55,716 nt of DNA from Lachnospiraceae bacterium (lineage in GTDB: Bacteria; Bacillota; Clostridia; Lachnospirales; Lachnospiraceae), in the NCBI GenBank assembly GCA_021770785.1, contig JAETQH010000028.1:1-55716 (forward strand). The letters are read 5' to 3'. Positions within the stretch are counted from its first letter, which is position 1. Each line of letters opens with the position of its first letter. The notes under the pieces were generated by a model. That model ran no database searches. It had not been told where the DNA came from and saw only the letters and a program-made list of their open reading frames with translations. This document shows positions 22,862 to 31,639 of this stretch, piece by piece. The translations under genes were made by a program, and so were the position numbers.

Positions 22862-23875
22862 ATGTCAATACGGGAAGAAATAGAACAAATGGAGCGGGAA
22901 ATTTTGAGCCCCTATGCAACTTTAAGCGAGAATTCCAGGGGCAGGGATGTTCCGGAAGAACCCTGCGATATCCGTCCGGTATTCCAGCGGGACAGAGACA
23001 GAATCCTGCACTGCAAGGCGTTCCGCAGATTAAAAAATAAAACACAGGTATTTCTGACACCCAAGGGAGACCACTACAGAACCAGGCTTTCCCATACCTT
23101 AGAGGTATCCCAGAATGCCAGAACCATTGCGAAGGCACTGAGATTAAACGAAGATTTGGTGGAGGCAATTGCTTTGGGCCATGATTTAGGCCACACGCCC
23201 TTTGGCCATGCCGGGGAGCAGGTGTTAAATGAGCTTTGCGAGGACGGGTTCCGCCACAACGAACAGAGCGTCCGGACCGTGGAAAAATTAGAAAAAGACG
23301 GCAAAGGCCTAAACCTCACCTGGGAGGTGCGGGACGGTATTTTAAACCACCAGTCCCGGCTCATGCCCCACACCCTGGAGGGGAAAATCGTACGGCTTTC
23401 CGATAAGATAGCCTACATCAATCACGATATCGATGACGCCATCCGGGCGCAGGTGCTGACGGAAGACGACATCCCCATGGAGTTAAAAAAGACGTTGGGG
23501 TTTACCACCCGCCAGCGGCTTAATACACTGATACATAACATTATCAGGAACAGCAGGGGAAAAAACGACATCATCATGTCCGCCGAGGTGGAAGAGGCGA
23601 TGATAGAGCTGCGAAAATTCATGTTTGACAACGTGTATAAAAATCCCACTGCCAAGGGCGAAGAGGTCCGGGCGAAGGCAATGTTAAAGCAGCTTTTTTA
23701 TTACTATATGGAGCACATTGATTTATTGCCGGAAAAGTATCTCAGGATGATGTACGCCGGAGAGAAAAAAGAGCGTGTGGTCAGCGACTATATCGCCGGA
23801 ATGACAGACCAGTATGCCATCGCAAAATTCAGCGAATACTTCCTGCCGCAGGCCTGGCAAGTAGACGGGTATTAA
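22862..23875 (+). CDS. dgt: Deoxyguanosinetriphosphate triphosphohydrolase-like HD protein
   Basis: This 337-residue protein is the dGTPase-type HD hydrolase that sits before dnaG in many Clostridia. It splits dNTPs into deoxynucleoside and triphosphate and may help balance dNTP pools. The metal-binding set is visible: RTRLSHTLEVSQNAR, ALGHDLGHTPFGHAGE (the HD pair) and LSDKIAYINHDIDDA (the late Asp). AAAAGGAG lies 7 nt before the ATG at 22862; the ATG at 22832 has no ribosome binding site. The 3' end contains one arm of a 13-bp direct repeat that recurs in the spacer before dnaG. Confidence 0.92.
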   Translation: MSIREEIEQMEREILSPYATLSENSRGRDVPEEPCDIRPVFQRDRDRILHCKAFRRLKNKTQVFLTPKGDHYRTRLSHTLEVSQNARTIAKALRLNEDLVEAIALGHDLGHTPFGHAGEQVLNELCEDGFRHNEQSVRTVEKLEKDGKGLNLTWEVRDGILNHQSRLMPHTLEGKIVRLSDKIAYINHDIDDAIRAQVLTEDDIPMELKKTLGFTTRQRLNTLIHNIIRNSRGKNDIIMSAEVEEAMIELRKFMFDNVYKNPTAKGEEVRAKAMLKQLFYYYMEHIDLLPEKYLRMMYAGEKKERVVSDYIAGMTDQYAIAKFSEYFLPQAWQVDGY

Positions 23876-23935
23876 AGAATTGGAAGCCTGCGGCATTCGC
23901 AGGCACGCAGCGTAAAGCTGCGGGCAAGTAGACGG
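23856..23935 (+). repeat. Direct repeat flanking two hairpins between dgt and dnaG
   Basis: GGCAAGTAGACGG occurs at 23856-23868 (end of dgt) and at 23923-23935. Between them lie two small perfect hairpins, GCCTGCG/CGCAGGC (23886-23904) and CGCAGC/GCTGCG (23906-23922). The layout suggests insertion or slipped duplication that generated a new spacer and may have moved the dgt stop codon. Confidence 0.7.
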
Positions 23936-23961
23936 TTACCAGATAACGAAAGGAGCGGAAG

Positions 23962-25767
23962 ATGCCATTTTATTCAGACGACATCATTGAGGAAGTGCGT
24001 TCCCGCAATGACATTGTTGACGTCATATCCCAGTATGTGCGTCTCCAGAAAAAGGGAAGCAACTATTTCGGGCTGTGTCCGTTTCATAACGAAAAATCAG
24101 GCTCCTTTTCCGTGTCCCCGGGTAAGCAGATGTATTACTGCTTCGGCTGCGGGGCGGGAGGGAATGTTTTCACTTTTCTGATGGAGTATGAGAACTTCAC
24201 CTTCGGCGAAGCCATGGAGGCGTTGGCCGAGCGGGCGGGAATGGAACTGCCGAAACAGGAATATAATGCCGCCCAGCGGAGAGAGGCGGACAAGCGGGCA
24301 AGGCTGCTGGAAATTAATAAAGAGGCAGCCAAATATTTTTATTCTCTCCTTAGGAATGACAGGGGGAAAAACGCCCTTGCCTATTTTCGGAAAAGGGAAT
24401 TGTCGGACGAGATTATGCAGAAATTCGGTCTGGGCTATTCCGACCAGTACAGCGACGATTTGTACCGCTATCTGCGGAAAAAGGGTTATGAGGACGAAAT
24501 TTTAAAGGAATCCGGCCTTGTGACCATCGATGAACGTCGGGGCGGTTACGATAAATTCTGGAACCGGGCGATGTTTCCTATTATGGATGTCCACAACAAG
24601 GTGATCGGTTTTGGCGGACGTGTGATGGGGGAGGGGGAGCCGAAATACCTAAACTCCCCGGAGACAAAAATTTTTGACAAGAGCCGCAACCTGTACGGCT
24701 TAAATATCGCAAGAAGCACCAAAAAAACACAGCTTTTGCTCTGTGAGGGCTATATGGACGTGATAGCACTGCACCAGGCGGGCTTTGACAATGCGGTGGC
24801 GTCCCTTGGTACCTCTCTCACCAGTGGACATGCCAGCCTGCTGAAACGCTACACGAAAGAGGTTTATCTGACCTATGACAGCGACGGGGCGGGAGTGAAG
24901 GCGGCGCTTCGGGCAATTCCCATTTTAAAGGAAGTGGGAATTACCACCAAGGTTATCAACATGAAGCCCTATAAAGACCCCGACGAGTTTATCAAAGCGT
25001 TGGGAGCGGAGGAATACCAGAAGCGGATAGACGGGGCAGAAAACAGTTTCCTCTTTGAAATCCGTATTTTACAGCAGCAATATGATATGGGGGACCCGGA
25101 GAGCAAGACGGCTTTTTATAATGAAGTGGCGAAAAAGCTCTGCGGCTTTTCGGAAAAGCTAGAGAGAGATAACTATATTGAGGCGGTTGCGGTAAAATAT
25201 ATGATAGCGGTGGAGGATATGCGAAGGCTTGTCAATCAGTACGGCGCCCAAATCGGTGTGGCGGGCGGCATGGCAGGCAGCGGAAACCGTGAACCAATCA
25301 GGCCCAAAACCGGCATCCATGAGAAAAATAAAAAAGAAGATGGAATGAAGCAGTCCCAGAAGCTGCTTTTGACGTGGCTCATTGAGAATGCCGGATTATT
25401 TTCAAAAATAGAAAAATATATTACACCGGAGGATTTCACCGAAGAAATCTACCGGAAAGTGGCGGAAATCCTGTTCGGGCAGTTTCGCGACACAGGAGGC
25501 GTCAATCCGGCGCAAATCGTCAGCATGTTCCAAAATGAGGAGGAACAGAGGGAGATTGCAGGTCTTTTTAATGCCAGAATACATCAAGTTGAGACAAAAG
25601 AGGACAGGGAGAAGGCACTGAAGGAGACCATTATCCGGGTAAAACAAAACAGCATGGAGTACCATGCAAAGGCGGCATCGCCCACCGATATGGCGGCGCT
25701 GCAGAAGATGATAGCCGATAAGCGGGCGCTTGAGGAGTTAGAAAAAGTGCATATTTCCGTGGATTAA
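23962..25767 (+). CDS. dnaG: DNA primase
   Basis: This 601-residue DnaG synthesises RNA primers for replication. The CHC2 zinc-binding domain has Cys39, His42, Cys60 and Cys63 (LCPFH...YYCFGCG). The catalytic Toprim part shows LLCEGYMDVIAL (about 257) and YDSDGAG (about 305), and the C-terminal helical helicase-interaction region begins after about residue 450. Length is normal. AAAGGAG is 8 nt before the ATG. It is followed 37 bp later by rpoD, the common macromolecular-synthesis order. Confidence 0.96.
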   Translation: MPFYSDDIIEEVRSRNDIVDVISQYVRLQKKGSNYFGLCPFHNEKSGSFSVSPGKQMYYCFGCGAGGNVFTFLMEYENFTFGEAMEALAERAGMELPKQEYNAAQRREADKRARLLEINKEAAKYFYSLLRNDRGKNALAYFRKRELSDEIMQKFGLGYSDQYSDDLYRYLRKKGYEDEILKESGLVTIDERRGGYDKFWNRAMFPIMDVHNKVIGFGGRVMGEGEPKYLNSPETKIFDKSRNLYGLNIARSTKKTQLLLCEGYMDVIALHQAGFDNAVASLGTSLTSGHASLLKRYTKEVYLTYDSDGAGVKAALRAIPILKEVGITTKVINMKPYKDPDEFIKALGAEEYQKRIDGAENSFLFEIRILQQQYDMGDPESKTAFYNEVAKKLCGFSEKLERDNYIEAVAVKYMIAVEDMRRLVNQYGAQIGVAGGMAGSGNREPIRPKTGIHEKNKKEDGMKQSQKLLLTWLIENAGLFSKIEKYITPEDFTEEIYRKVAEILFGQFRDTGGVNPAQIVSMFQNEEEQREIAGLFNARIHQVETKEDREKALKETIIRVKQNSMEYHAKAASPTDMAALQKMIADKRALEELEKVHISVD

Positions 25768-25804
25768 GGACAAAATACTAGAAAACTTGAGAGGATGAAA
25801 CAAA

Positions 25805-26980
25805 ATGGCAAAAAAGAAAGAAAACGGCAACGTAAATGAAGCTGCTTCCGTCAATGGAGTAAATCCAGAGGCAGAGGCTGCCAGAGAGAAATTTCAGGAA
25901 AAATTAAAAGAGCTGCTGAGTTTGGCCAAAAAGAAAAAGAACATGTTAGAGTATCAGGAAATCAACGACTTTTTCTCTGATATGCAGTTAGATGCGGAAA
26001 AATTTGAGAAAATTCTTGATTTCTTAGAGGCAAACAATATTGACGTACTGCGTATTACCGATGACGATGTGGACGACGATATCCTTTTGGAAGTGGAGGA
26101 TGAGGAAGAAATCGAGGTAGAGAAAATCGACCTCTCCGTGCCGGACGGCGTTTCCATTGAGGATCCGGTGCGTATGTATTTAAAGGAAATCGGTAAGGTT
26201 CCCCTCTTAAGTGCAGAAGAAGAAATCGAGCTGGCAAAACGGATGGAGTTAGGTGACCAGGATGCGAAAAAGCGTCTGGCGGAGGCAAACTTACGTCTGG
26301 TAGTTTCCATTGCAAAGCGTTATGTGGGACGTGGTATGCTGTTCCTTGATTTGATTCAGGAGGGAAATTTAGGTCTGATTAAAGCGGTGGAAAAATTCGA
26401 TTACCGCAAGGGTTACAAATTTTCCACGTATGCAACCTGGTGGATTCGTCAGGCTATTACCAGAGCCATTGCGGATCAGGCGAGAACCATCCGTATTCCG
26501 GTGCATATGGTGGAGACCATCAATAAATTAATCCGTGTCAGCAGACAGTTGCTTCAGGAGTTAGGACGTGAACCGACCCCGGAGGAAATTGCAGCGGAGA
26601 TGAATATGCCGGTGGAGCGTGTGCGTGAAATCTTAAAGATTTCCCAGGAGCCGGTTTCTCTAGAGACCCCAATCGGTGAGGAGGAGGACAGCCACTTAGG
26701 CGACTTTATTCAGGATGACAACGTTCCGGTGCCTGCGGATGCGGCAGCCTTTACCTTGTTAAAGGAGCAGTTAGAGGAAGTCCTTGGCACTCTGACAGAG
26801 AGAGAGCAGAAGGTACTGACCCTGCGTTTTGGCTTAGAGGATGGACGTGCAAGAACCTTAGAGGAAGTAGGAAAAGAATTTAACGTGACGAGGGAACGAA
26901 TCCGCCAGATTGAGGCGAAAGCCTTAAGAAAACTGCGCCACCCCAGCAGAAGCCGTAAATTAAAGGATTATTTGGAATAA
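25805..26980 (+). CDS. rpoD: RNA polymerase primary sigma factor (SigA)
   Basis: This 391-residue sigma-70 factor contains region 1.1 (about 30-80), an acidic segment, region 1.2 ([16 protein letters not shown]), region 2 ([55 protein letters not shown] abbreviated here to its key parts [17 protein letters not shown] and [10 protein letters not shown]), region 3 and region 4 ([36 protein letters not shown]). All promoter-contact regions are intact, so it is the housekeeping sigma factor. GAGGATGAAACAAA precedes the ATG. trmK starts 1 bp after its stop, so the two are cotranscribed. Confidence 0.97.
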   Translation: MAKKKENGNVNEAASVNGVNPEAEAAREKFQEKLKELLSLAKKKKNMLEYQEINDFFSDMQLDAEKFEKILDFLEANNIDVLRITDDDVDDDILLEVEDEEEIEVEKIDLSVPDGVSIEDPVRMYLKEIGKVPLLSAEEEIELAKRMELGDQDAKKRLAEANLRLVVSIAKRYVGRGMLFLDLIQEGNLGLIKAVEKFDYRKGYKFSTYATWWIRQAITRAIADQARTIRIPVHMVETINKLIRVSRQLLQELGREPTPEEIAAEMNMPVERVREILKISQEPVSLETPIGEEEDSHLGDFIQDDNVPVPADAAAFTLLKEQLEEVLGTLTEREQKVLTLRFGLEDGRARTLEEVGKEFNVTRERIRQIEAKALRKLRHPSRSRKLKDYLE

Positions 26981-26981
26981 G

Positions 26982-27785
26982 ATGGTAAAGATATCAAACC
27001 GTTTAATGACAGTAGCATCACTCATCAGCGAGGGAAATGTCCTTGCAGACGTGGGAACAGACCACGGATATGTACCGATTTATCTGATGGAGCAGGGGAA
27101 AATCCCCCGGGCAATCGCCATGGATATCAATGCAGGCCCCTTAGAGCGGGCAAAGGAGCATATTGCGGGCTGCGGTATGGGTGATTACATAGAAACCCGG
27201 TTATCCGACGGCTTAGAGGCGCTGCGGACGGGAGAAGCGGAGACTATTCTGGTTGCAGGCATGGGCGGAGGACTTGTGATTCATATTTTAAAGACAGGGG
27301 AAGCCGTTGCAAGAAGTGCGAAGGAGTTGGTTTTGCAGCCCCAGTCTGAGTTAGAGCGGGTACGGATTTTCTTAGAAAAAAACGGTTATGTGACGGATGC
27401 CGAGGACATGGTGTTTGAGGAAGGCAAGTTTTATCCCATGATGCGGGTGCACTATGAGCCGGAACATAGGGCAGGACAGAGTGACGGAACGCTTGGCCGC
27501 CGGCAGGGGGACGCAGACTATGAGCCGGAGCATATGACAGGACAGAGTGACGGCGGACAGGAGAGGCAGCTTAGTTATCTCTACGGAGCCGGACTGCTCA
27601 GGCAGCGCCATCCGGTATTGCTTGCCTATCTGAAAAAGGAACGGGATACATACCGGAGCATTTATGAAAATCTTAAAAAACAGCCCGCTGCCGGACATAT
27701 AGAAATACGTATGCAGGAAATTGAAAATGCACTGGCACAGAATAGAATGGCGCTGTCCTATTACGGCAATAAGGGGAAAGACTGA
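26982..27785 (+). CDS. trmK: tRNA (adenine22-N1)-methyltransferase
   Basis: This 267-residue protein is the TrmK/YqfN family that follows sigA in Firmicutes. The class I methyltransferase core reads LADVGTDHGYVPIYL, AIAMDINAGPLERA and ILVAGMGGGL. It methylates A22 in tRNAs. It is longer than usual: residues about 157-191 contain two copies of YEPEHxxGQSDG from a 37-bp near-duplicate with 66-bp offset, in frame. This insertion lies between the catalytic core and the C-terminal coiled-coil tail (RQRHPVLLAYLKKERDTY) and is not expected in the family. TGAATG overlap with the next reading frame start region suggests coupling. Confidence 0.9.
   Translation: MVKISNRLMTVASLISEGNVLADVGTDHGYVPIYLMEQGKIPRAIAMDINAGPLERAKEHIAGCGMGDYIETRLSDGLEALRTGEAETILVAGMGGGLVIHILKTGEAVARSAKELVLQPQSELERVRIFLEKNGYVTDAEDMVFEEGKFYPMMRVHYEPEHRAGQSDGTLGRRQGDADYEPEHMTGQSDGGQERQLSYLYGAGLLRQRHPVLLAYLKKERDTYRSIYENLKKQPAAGHIEIRMQEIENALAQNRMALSYYGNKGKD
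27451..27553 (+). repeat. In-frame 37-bp direct repeat inside trmK
   Basis: ACTATGAGCCGGAACATAG begins the first copy (27451-27487) and a near-identical segment recurs at 27517-27553, offset 66 bp or 22 codons, so reading frame is kept. The copies differ at four or five bases. Confidence 0.88.
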
Positions 27786-27806
27786 ATGGGAAGAAAGGAA
27801 AATGTT

Positions 27807-29477
27807 ATGGGGGAAAATATGGTCACACTGACGATACAGGGGGAGAAAAAGCAGTATCCGTCAGGAATTAAATTTGAAGAGATTGCGAAGGAATACCAGC
27901 CGGAATTTCAGGATGATATTGTGCTGGTGCTTTATAATAACCGCCTGCGGGAACTGTGGAAGACAGCGAAACGTGACGGCTCCTTAGAACTGCTTACCAC
28001 TGCGGATAAAGCCGGGCGGAAAGCTTACCGCAGAAGCGCGACGCTGTTAATGCAGAAGGCAGTTCACAACCTGTGGGGAGAGGAAAAGAAAATTGTTCAT
28101 GTGATGTATTCCATAGGACAGGGCTACTACTGCGAGCTGGTAAAGGACGGCGAGGTACAGGAAGTCACAGAGGAAATGTTAGAAAGCTTAAGAAAGAGAA
28201 TGAAAGACCTGGTGGATAGGGAGATTCTCATTGAAAAAGAGAGCGTCAATACGGATGATGCGGTGGCGCTTTTCCGGGAGCTGGGAATGACAGATAAGGA
28301 AAAGCTGTTCCGTTACCGCCGCAGCTCCAGGGTGAATATTTATAAATTAGGCAATTATAAGGACTATTTTTACGGGTTTATGGTACCTTCCACGAAATAC
28401 CTTGCCTATTTTGACGTGAAGAAATATGAGGATGGGTTTGTACTGCTGTTCCCGGACAAAAATACCAGGGAAGTGGCGGAATTTTATCCCTCAGGAAAGC
28501 TGTTCCACACCTTAAAAAGTTCCAGAGAATGGGGCAGAATGTTGGAAATCGACACCATCGGGGCGTTAAATGACGCCATTGCCGCAGGGAAAATGCAGCA
28601 GGTTATTTTAACGCAGGAGGCGCTTTTTGAGGAACGCATCGGGCAGTTGGCGGAGAGCATTGTGAAGTCGGAGGGAAAGAAATTTGTGATGATTGCGGGG
28701 CCTTCTTCCTCAGGTAAGACTACCTTTTCCCACCGTCTTTCCATTCAGCTTGCGGCGAAAGGACTGAAACCCCATCCGTTTCCGTTAGACGATTATTACG
28801 TGGACAGAGAATTCTGTCCTAGAGACGAGAACGGCAATTTTGACTTTGAGTGCTTAGAGTCTTTAGATGTAGAGCTTTTTAACCATGATATGAATGAGCT
28901 TTTGGCGGGGAAGAAGGTAGACCTTCCGATTTTTAACTTTAAGACAGGAAAGCGGGAATATAAGGATAAAATCATGAAGTTAGGGAAAGAAGATGTGCTT
29001 GTTATCGAGGGCATTCACGGGCTGAATGACAAGCTTTCCTATACCATTCCGGCGGAGAGTAAATTTAAAATTTACATCAGCGCCCTCACCCAGCTAAACA
29101 TTGATGAGCATAACTGCCTTCCGACCACTGACGGCAGGATGATCCGCCGGATTGTGCGGGATGCCAGAACCAGGGGTACCTCGGCAAAGGAAACCATCGC
29201 CATGTGGGATTCCGTGCGGAGAGGGGAAGAAAAATATATTTTCCCGTTTCAGGAAGGGGCTGATGTGATGTTTAATTCTGCGCTGATTTATGAGCTGGCA
29301 GTGTTAAAACTCTATGCGGAGCCGTTGCTGTTTGCTATTGACAAGGAATGCCCGGAGTATATAGAAGCGAAACGCCTGCTGAAATTTTTGGATTATTTCC
29401 TGCCGATGCCAAGCGATCATATTGCGCAAAATTCCATTATCCGTGAATTTATCGGAGGCTCCTGTTTCCATGTATAA
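27807..29477 (+). CDS. TGS domain nucleoside (uridine-type) kinase
   Basis: This 556-residue cytosolic protein is a fusion common in Clostridia: an N-terminal TGS-like and threonyl-tRNA synthetase editing-like region (residues 1-about 260), then a uridine kinase-like domain with P-loop AGPSSSGKTTF, followed by DDYYVDREFCPRDENGNFDFECL split across the loop and VIEGIHGLND. It is likely a nucleoside kinase of the salvage pathway. I start it at ATG 27807 because AAAGGA lies 7 nt upstream; an ATG at 27786, immediately after the trmK stop, has only a weak site. The TGS part suggests nucleotide regulation. Confidence 0.87.
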   Translation: MGENMVTLTIQGEKKQYPSGIKFEEIAKEYQPEFQDDIVLVLYNNRLRELWKTAKRDGSLELLTTADKAGRKAYRRSATLLMQKAVHNLWGEEKKIVHVMYSIGQGYYCELVKDGEVQEVTEEMLESLRKRMKDLVDREILIEKESVNTDDAVALFRELGMTDKEKLFRYRRSSRVNIYKLGNYKDYFYGFMVPSTKYLAYFDVKKYEDGFVLLFPDKNTREVAEFYPSGKLFHTLKSSREWGRMLEIDTIGALNDAIAAGKMQQVILTQEALFEERIGQLAESIVKSEGKKFVMIAGPSSSGKTTFSHRLSIQLAAKGLKPHPFPLDDYYVDREFCPRDENGNFDFECLESLDVELFNHDMNELLAGKKVDLPIFNFKTGKREYKDKIMKLGKEDVLVIEGIHGLNDKLSYTIPAESKFKIYISALTQLNIDEHNCLPTTDGRMIRRIVRDARTRGTSAKETIAMWDSVRRGEEKYIFPFQEGADVMFNSALIYELAVLKLYAEPLLFAIDKECPEYIEAKRLLKFLDYFLPMPSDHIAQNSIIREFIGGSCFHV

Positions 29478-29510
29478 AGTGTGAAAAGAGTTTTGCAGCC
29501 GACGAAACAT

Positions 29511-29706
29511 GTAACAGTTCAGTCCTCCCTGTGTCTTGGGGACCAGATAGCGATTCTTCCTATTCAGACACGCTTGCGCTTGGTATAAAACGTAGCGGTA
29601 CATAAGGCACCAAAATACGGTGCCTAAGTACCGACGTTTTATAAACAGTCTGAACCGGAAGAACCACTATCTGGCTCCCAAGGCACAGGGAGGGCTGAAC
29701 TGTTAC
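29511..29706. mobile_element. Long MITE copy (196 bp) with 8-bp target duplication
   Basis: The 40-bp terminal inverted repeats (29511-29550 and 29667-29706, 36 of 40 matching, ends GTAACAGTTCAG / CTGAACTGTTAC) enclose further nested inverted repeats down to TATAAAACGT / ACGTTTTATA (29584-29593, 29634-29643). Almost the whole element folds into one hairpin. It is flanked by CGAAACAT at 29503-29510 and 29707-29714, an 8-bp target duplication. No transposase is encoded. It lies between the kinase gene and the rnpB promoter. Confidence 0.92.
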
Positions 29707-29735
29707 CGAAACATCGGGAATTTTTTAAAAGAAAC

Positions 29736-29764
29736 TTGCACAATGGAGAAAAACATTGTATAGT
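29736..29764 (+). promoter_or_regulatory. rnpB promoter
   Basis: TTGCAC (29736-29741), 17-bp spacer and TATAGT (29759-29764), about 24 nt before the start of the RNase P RNA. Confidence 0.75.
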
Positions 29765-29787
29765 AATGGGCGGAATGAAAATTTTAA

Positions 29788-30140
29788 GTAGGATAAATGG
29801 TCGCGGCCCGGTTTTACCGGGGTGAGGAAAGTCCGGGCTTCACAGGGCAGGATGCCGGATAACGTCCGGTAGAGGCGACTCTAAGGATAGTGCAACAGAA
29901 ATATACCGCCGGACGCCTGTAAGGGCGTTTCGGTAAGGTTGGAAGGGCAGTGTAAGAGACTACCGCCTTCCCGGTAACGGGGAGGGCATATGTAAACCCC
30001 ATCCGAAGCAAGACCGAACAAAAGCATTGACGTGGCCCGCCAGCTTTAGGTAGGTTGCTTGAGATGGCTGGCAACAGCCATCCTAGATAGATGACCATTC
30101 GCTGCGTAAGCAGCCGACATAACCCGGCTTATCGTCCTGC
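29788..30140 (+). ncRNA. rnpB: RNase P RNA, class A
   Basis: The catalytic RNA of RNase P, about 353 nt, processes tRNA 5' ends. Conserved landmarks are GAGGAAAGTCCGGGCT (P4 region, 29822 on), the ACAGAAA motif, and ACATAACCCGGCTTAT near the 3' end. GTAGGA at the 5' end pairs with TCCTGC at the 3' end (helix P1). Order and spacing match bacterial type A RNase P RNA. Confidence 0.96.
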
Positions 30141-30160
30141 TTAAATTTTAGAAACTGAAA

Positions 30161-30188
30161 GGGTGTTGCGTAAAGCGGCACTCTTTTT
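30161..30188 (+). terminator. rnpB terminator
   Basis: Nine-bp stem GGGTGTTGC / GCGGCACTC (three G-U pairs) with a 5-nt loop followed by TTTTT. Confidence 0.75.
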
Positions 30189-30244
30189 CCATATATTTAA
30201 TTCTAATGAAAATATAAAATGTTTCTTAAAAGACAATAGGAGTG

Positions 30245-30273
30245 TTGACGCTGCAAATTTTTAGGCTTACCAT
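30245..30273 (+). promoter_or_regulatory. Promoter of the zinc-ribbon/DUF5685/DnaJ operon
   Basis: TTGACG (30245-30250), 17-bp spacer and TACCAT (30268-30273). Transcription would begin near 30280, which argues against the in-frame ATG at 30282 as start of the next gene. Confidence 0.5.
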
Positions 30274-30338
30274 ATTTCTAGATGAAACGAGTTGCTGCCT
30301 TAGCAGAGTCAAAACCGATAGGAAGATGGTGGAAAACG

Positions 30339-30746
30339 ATGAGAGAAAAAATGCGGAGATTTATGTCGGGAAGATATGGAGCGGATGAGTTGGGCAGGGT
30401 CTTAAGCGCTGTGGTGTTGGGCTGTCTTGTAGTTTCCATGTTTTCACCGCTTTTGTCCGGACTGGCGGTGTTTTACTGGATTGGCATTGTACTGGTGATT
30501 TACAGCTGTTTTCGGATGTTTTCAAAAAATACTGCAAAACGGTATGAAGAAAACCAGAAATTTTTAAACTGGCGGTATCAGATGACAGTGAAACAGAACC
30601 GGAAGAAAACACAGTTTGCCCAGAGAAAAATTTATCGTTTTTATAAATGTCCGCAGTGCAGCCAGAAGGTACGGGTACCAAAGGGAAAAGGCAAAATCTG
30701 TATCACCTGTCCGAAGTGCAGAACGGAATTTGTGAAAAAGAGCTGA
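30339..30746 (+). CDS. Membrane protein with C-terminal zinc ribbon, unknown function
   Basis: This 135-residue protein has an N-terminal basic stretch (MREKMRRFMSGRYGADELGR), two predicted membrane helices in about residues 21-64, a charged linker and a zinc ribbon CPQCSQKVRVPKGKGKICITCPKC near the end (four Cys). The motif FMxGRYGxDxLxR is typical of a small Lachnospiraceae family of unknown role. I chose ATG 30339 because GGTGG lies 6 nt before it and the upstream ATG at 30282 is at the predicted transcription start. It precedes the DUF5685 and DnaJ genes closely, so all three probably form one transcript. Confidence 0.72.
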   Translation: MREKMRRFMSGRYGADELGRVLSAVVLGCLVVSMFSPLLSGLAVFYWIGIVLVIYSCFRMFSKNTAKRYEENQKFLNWRYQMTVKQNRKKTQFAQRKIYRFYKCPQCSQKVRVPKGKGKICITCPKCRTEFVKKS

Positions 30747-30762
30747 TAAAGGAGAATTTTTT

Positions 30763-31626
30763 GTGTTTGGTTATATTAATATCAATCAAAAAGAATTGTC
30801 AGAAGAGAGCAGAAAGGCATATCAGTCCTATTACTGCGGACTGTGCCGGAGATTAAAAACCAACTGCGGCGCAAAGGGACAGATGCTTTTAAACTATGAT
30901 ATGACATTCCTTATCGTTCTTCTTACCGGACTATATGAACTGGAAAATCAGTCATCGGATATTCTCTGTGCGCTGCATCCCACCAAAAAGAGAAGGGTGT
31001 GGCTCAATGAGGCGACGGACTATGCGGCGGCAATGAACCTGATTTTAGCCTACCATAATCTGATTGATGACTGGAAAGACGACAAGGCATACTCCAAAAA
31101 AGCGTTTGCCAAAATGCTGGACAAAGACTACCTTAAAGTCATGGAAAAATATCCAAGACAGGTGAGGGCTGTTGAGGAATATATGAAAAAGACGGAAGAG
31201 ATAGAGAAACGCCGGGAGAAAAACCTGGATTTGGCGGCAGGACTTTCCGGGGAAATGTTAGGGGAGGTGTTCTGCTGGAAAGAGGACGAATGGGCAGAAG
31301 AACTCCGCACCATGGGATTTTATATGGGAAAATTTATTTACCTGATGGATGCCTTTGAGGATTACGATGCGGATGTGGAAAAAAATGCCTATAATCCGCT
31401 GGTGTTTATGGAAAAAGGGCAGGAACAGGACAGAGACACTTGGTGTAAGCTGCTTTTGACCAGTATGATGTCGGAGTGTGCAAAATCCTTTGAACGGCTT
31501 CCGATTCTGCTTCATGCAGATATTCTCCGGAATGTCCTTTATTCCGGGGTCTGGACCAGGTATGAATATTTGCAGCTTAAGAAGCGTAAAACAGAAGAGA
31601 AAGCAAAAAAGAAAATGCGTAAATAA
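30763..31626 (+). CDS. DUF5685 family protein
   Basis: This 287-residue soluble, all-helical protein matches DUF5685, commonly found before a DnaJ-domain gene in Clostridia. It starts at GTG 30763 with AAAGGAG 8 nt upstream. Cys25, 28, 35 and 69 (YYCGLC, TNCG, LCALHP) could bind a metal. Two Asp-rich motifs are visible: DDWKDD (102-107) and DAFEDYDAD (196-204), each on a predicted helix. That spacing resembles the paired Mg-binding motifs of class I isoprenoid synthases (squalene/phytoene synthase group), so such a fold is a plausible inference, not established. It ends with a Lys-rich tail. Function unknown. Confidence 0.75.
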   Translation: MFGYININQKELSEESRKAYQSYYCGLCRRLKTNCGAKGQMLLNYDMTFLIVLLTGLYELENQSSDILCALHPTKKRRVWLNEATDYAAAMNLILAYHNLIDDWKDDKAYSKKAFAKMLDKDYLKVMEKYPRQVRAVEEYMKKTEEIEKRREKNLDLAAGLSGEMLGEVFCWKEDEWAEELRTMGFYMGKFIYLMDAFEDYDADVEKNAYNPLVFMEKGQEQDRDTWCKLLLTSMMSECAKSFERLPILLHADILRNVLYSGVWTRYEYLQLKKRKTEEKAKKKMRK

Positions 31627-31639
31627 TGAGGTTTGACTT

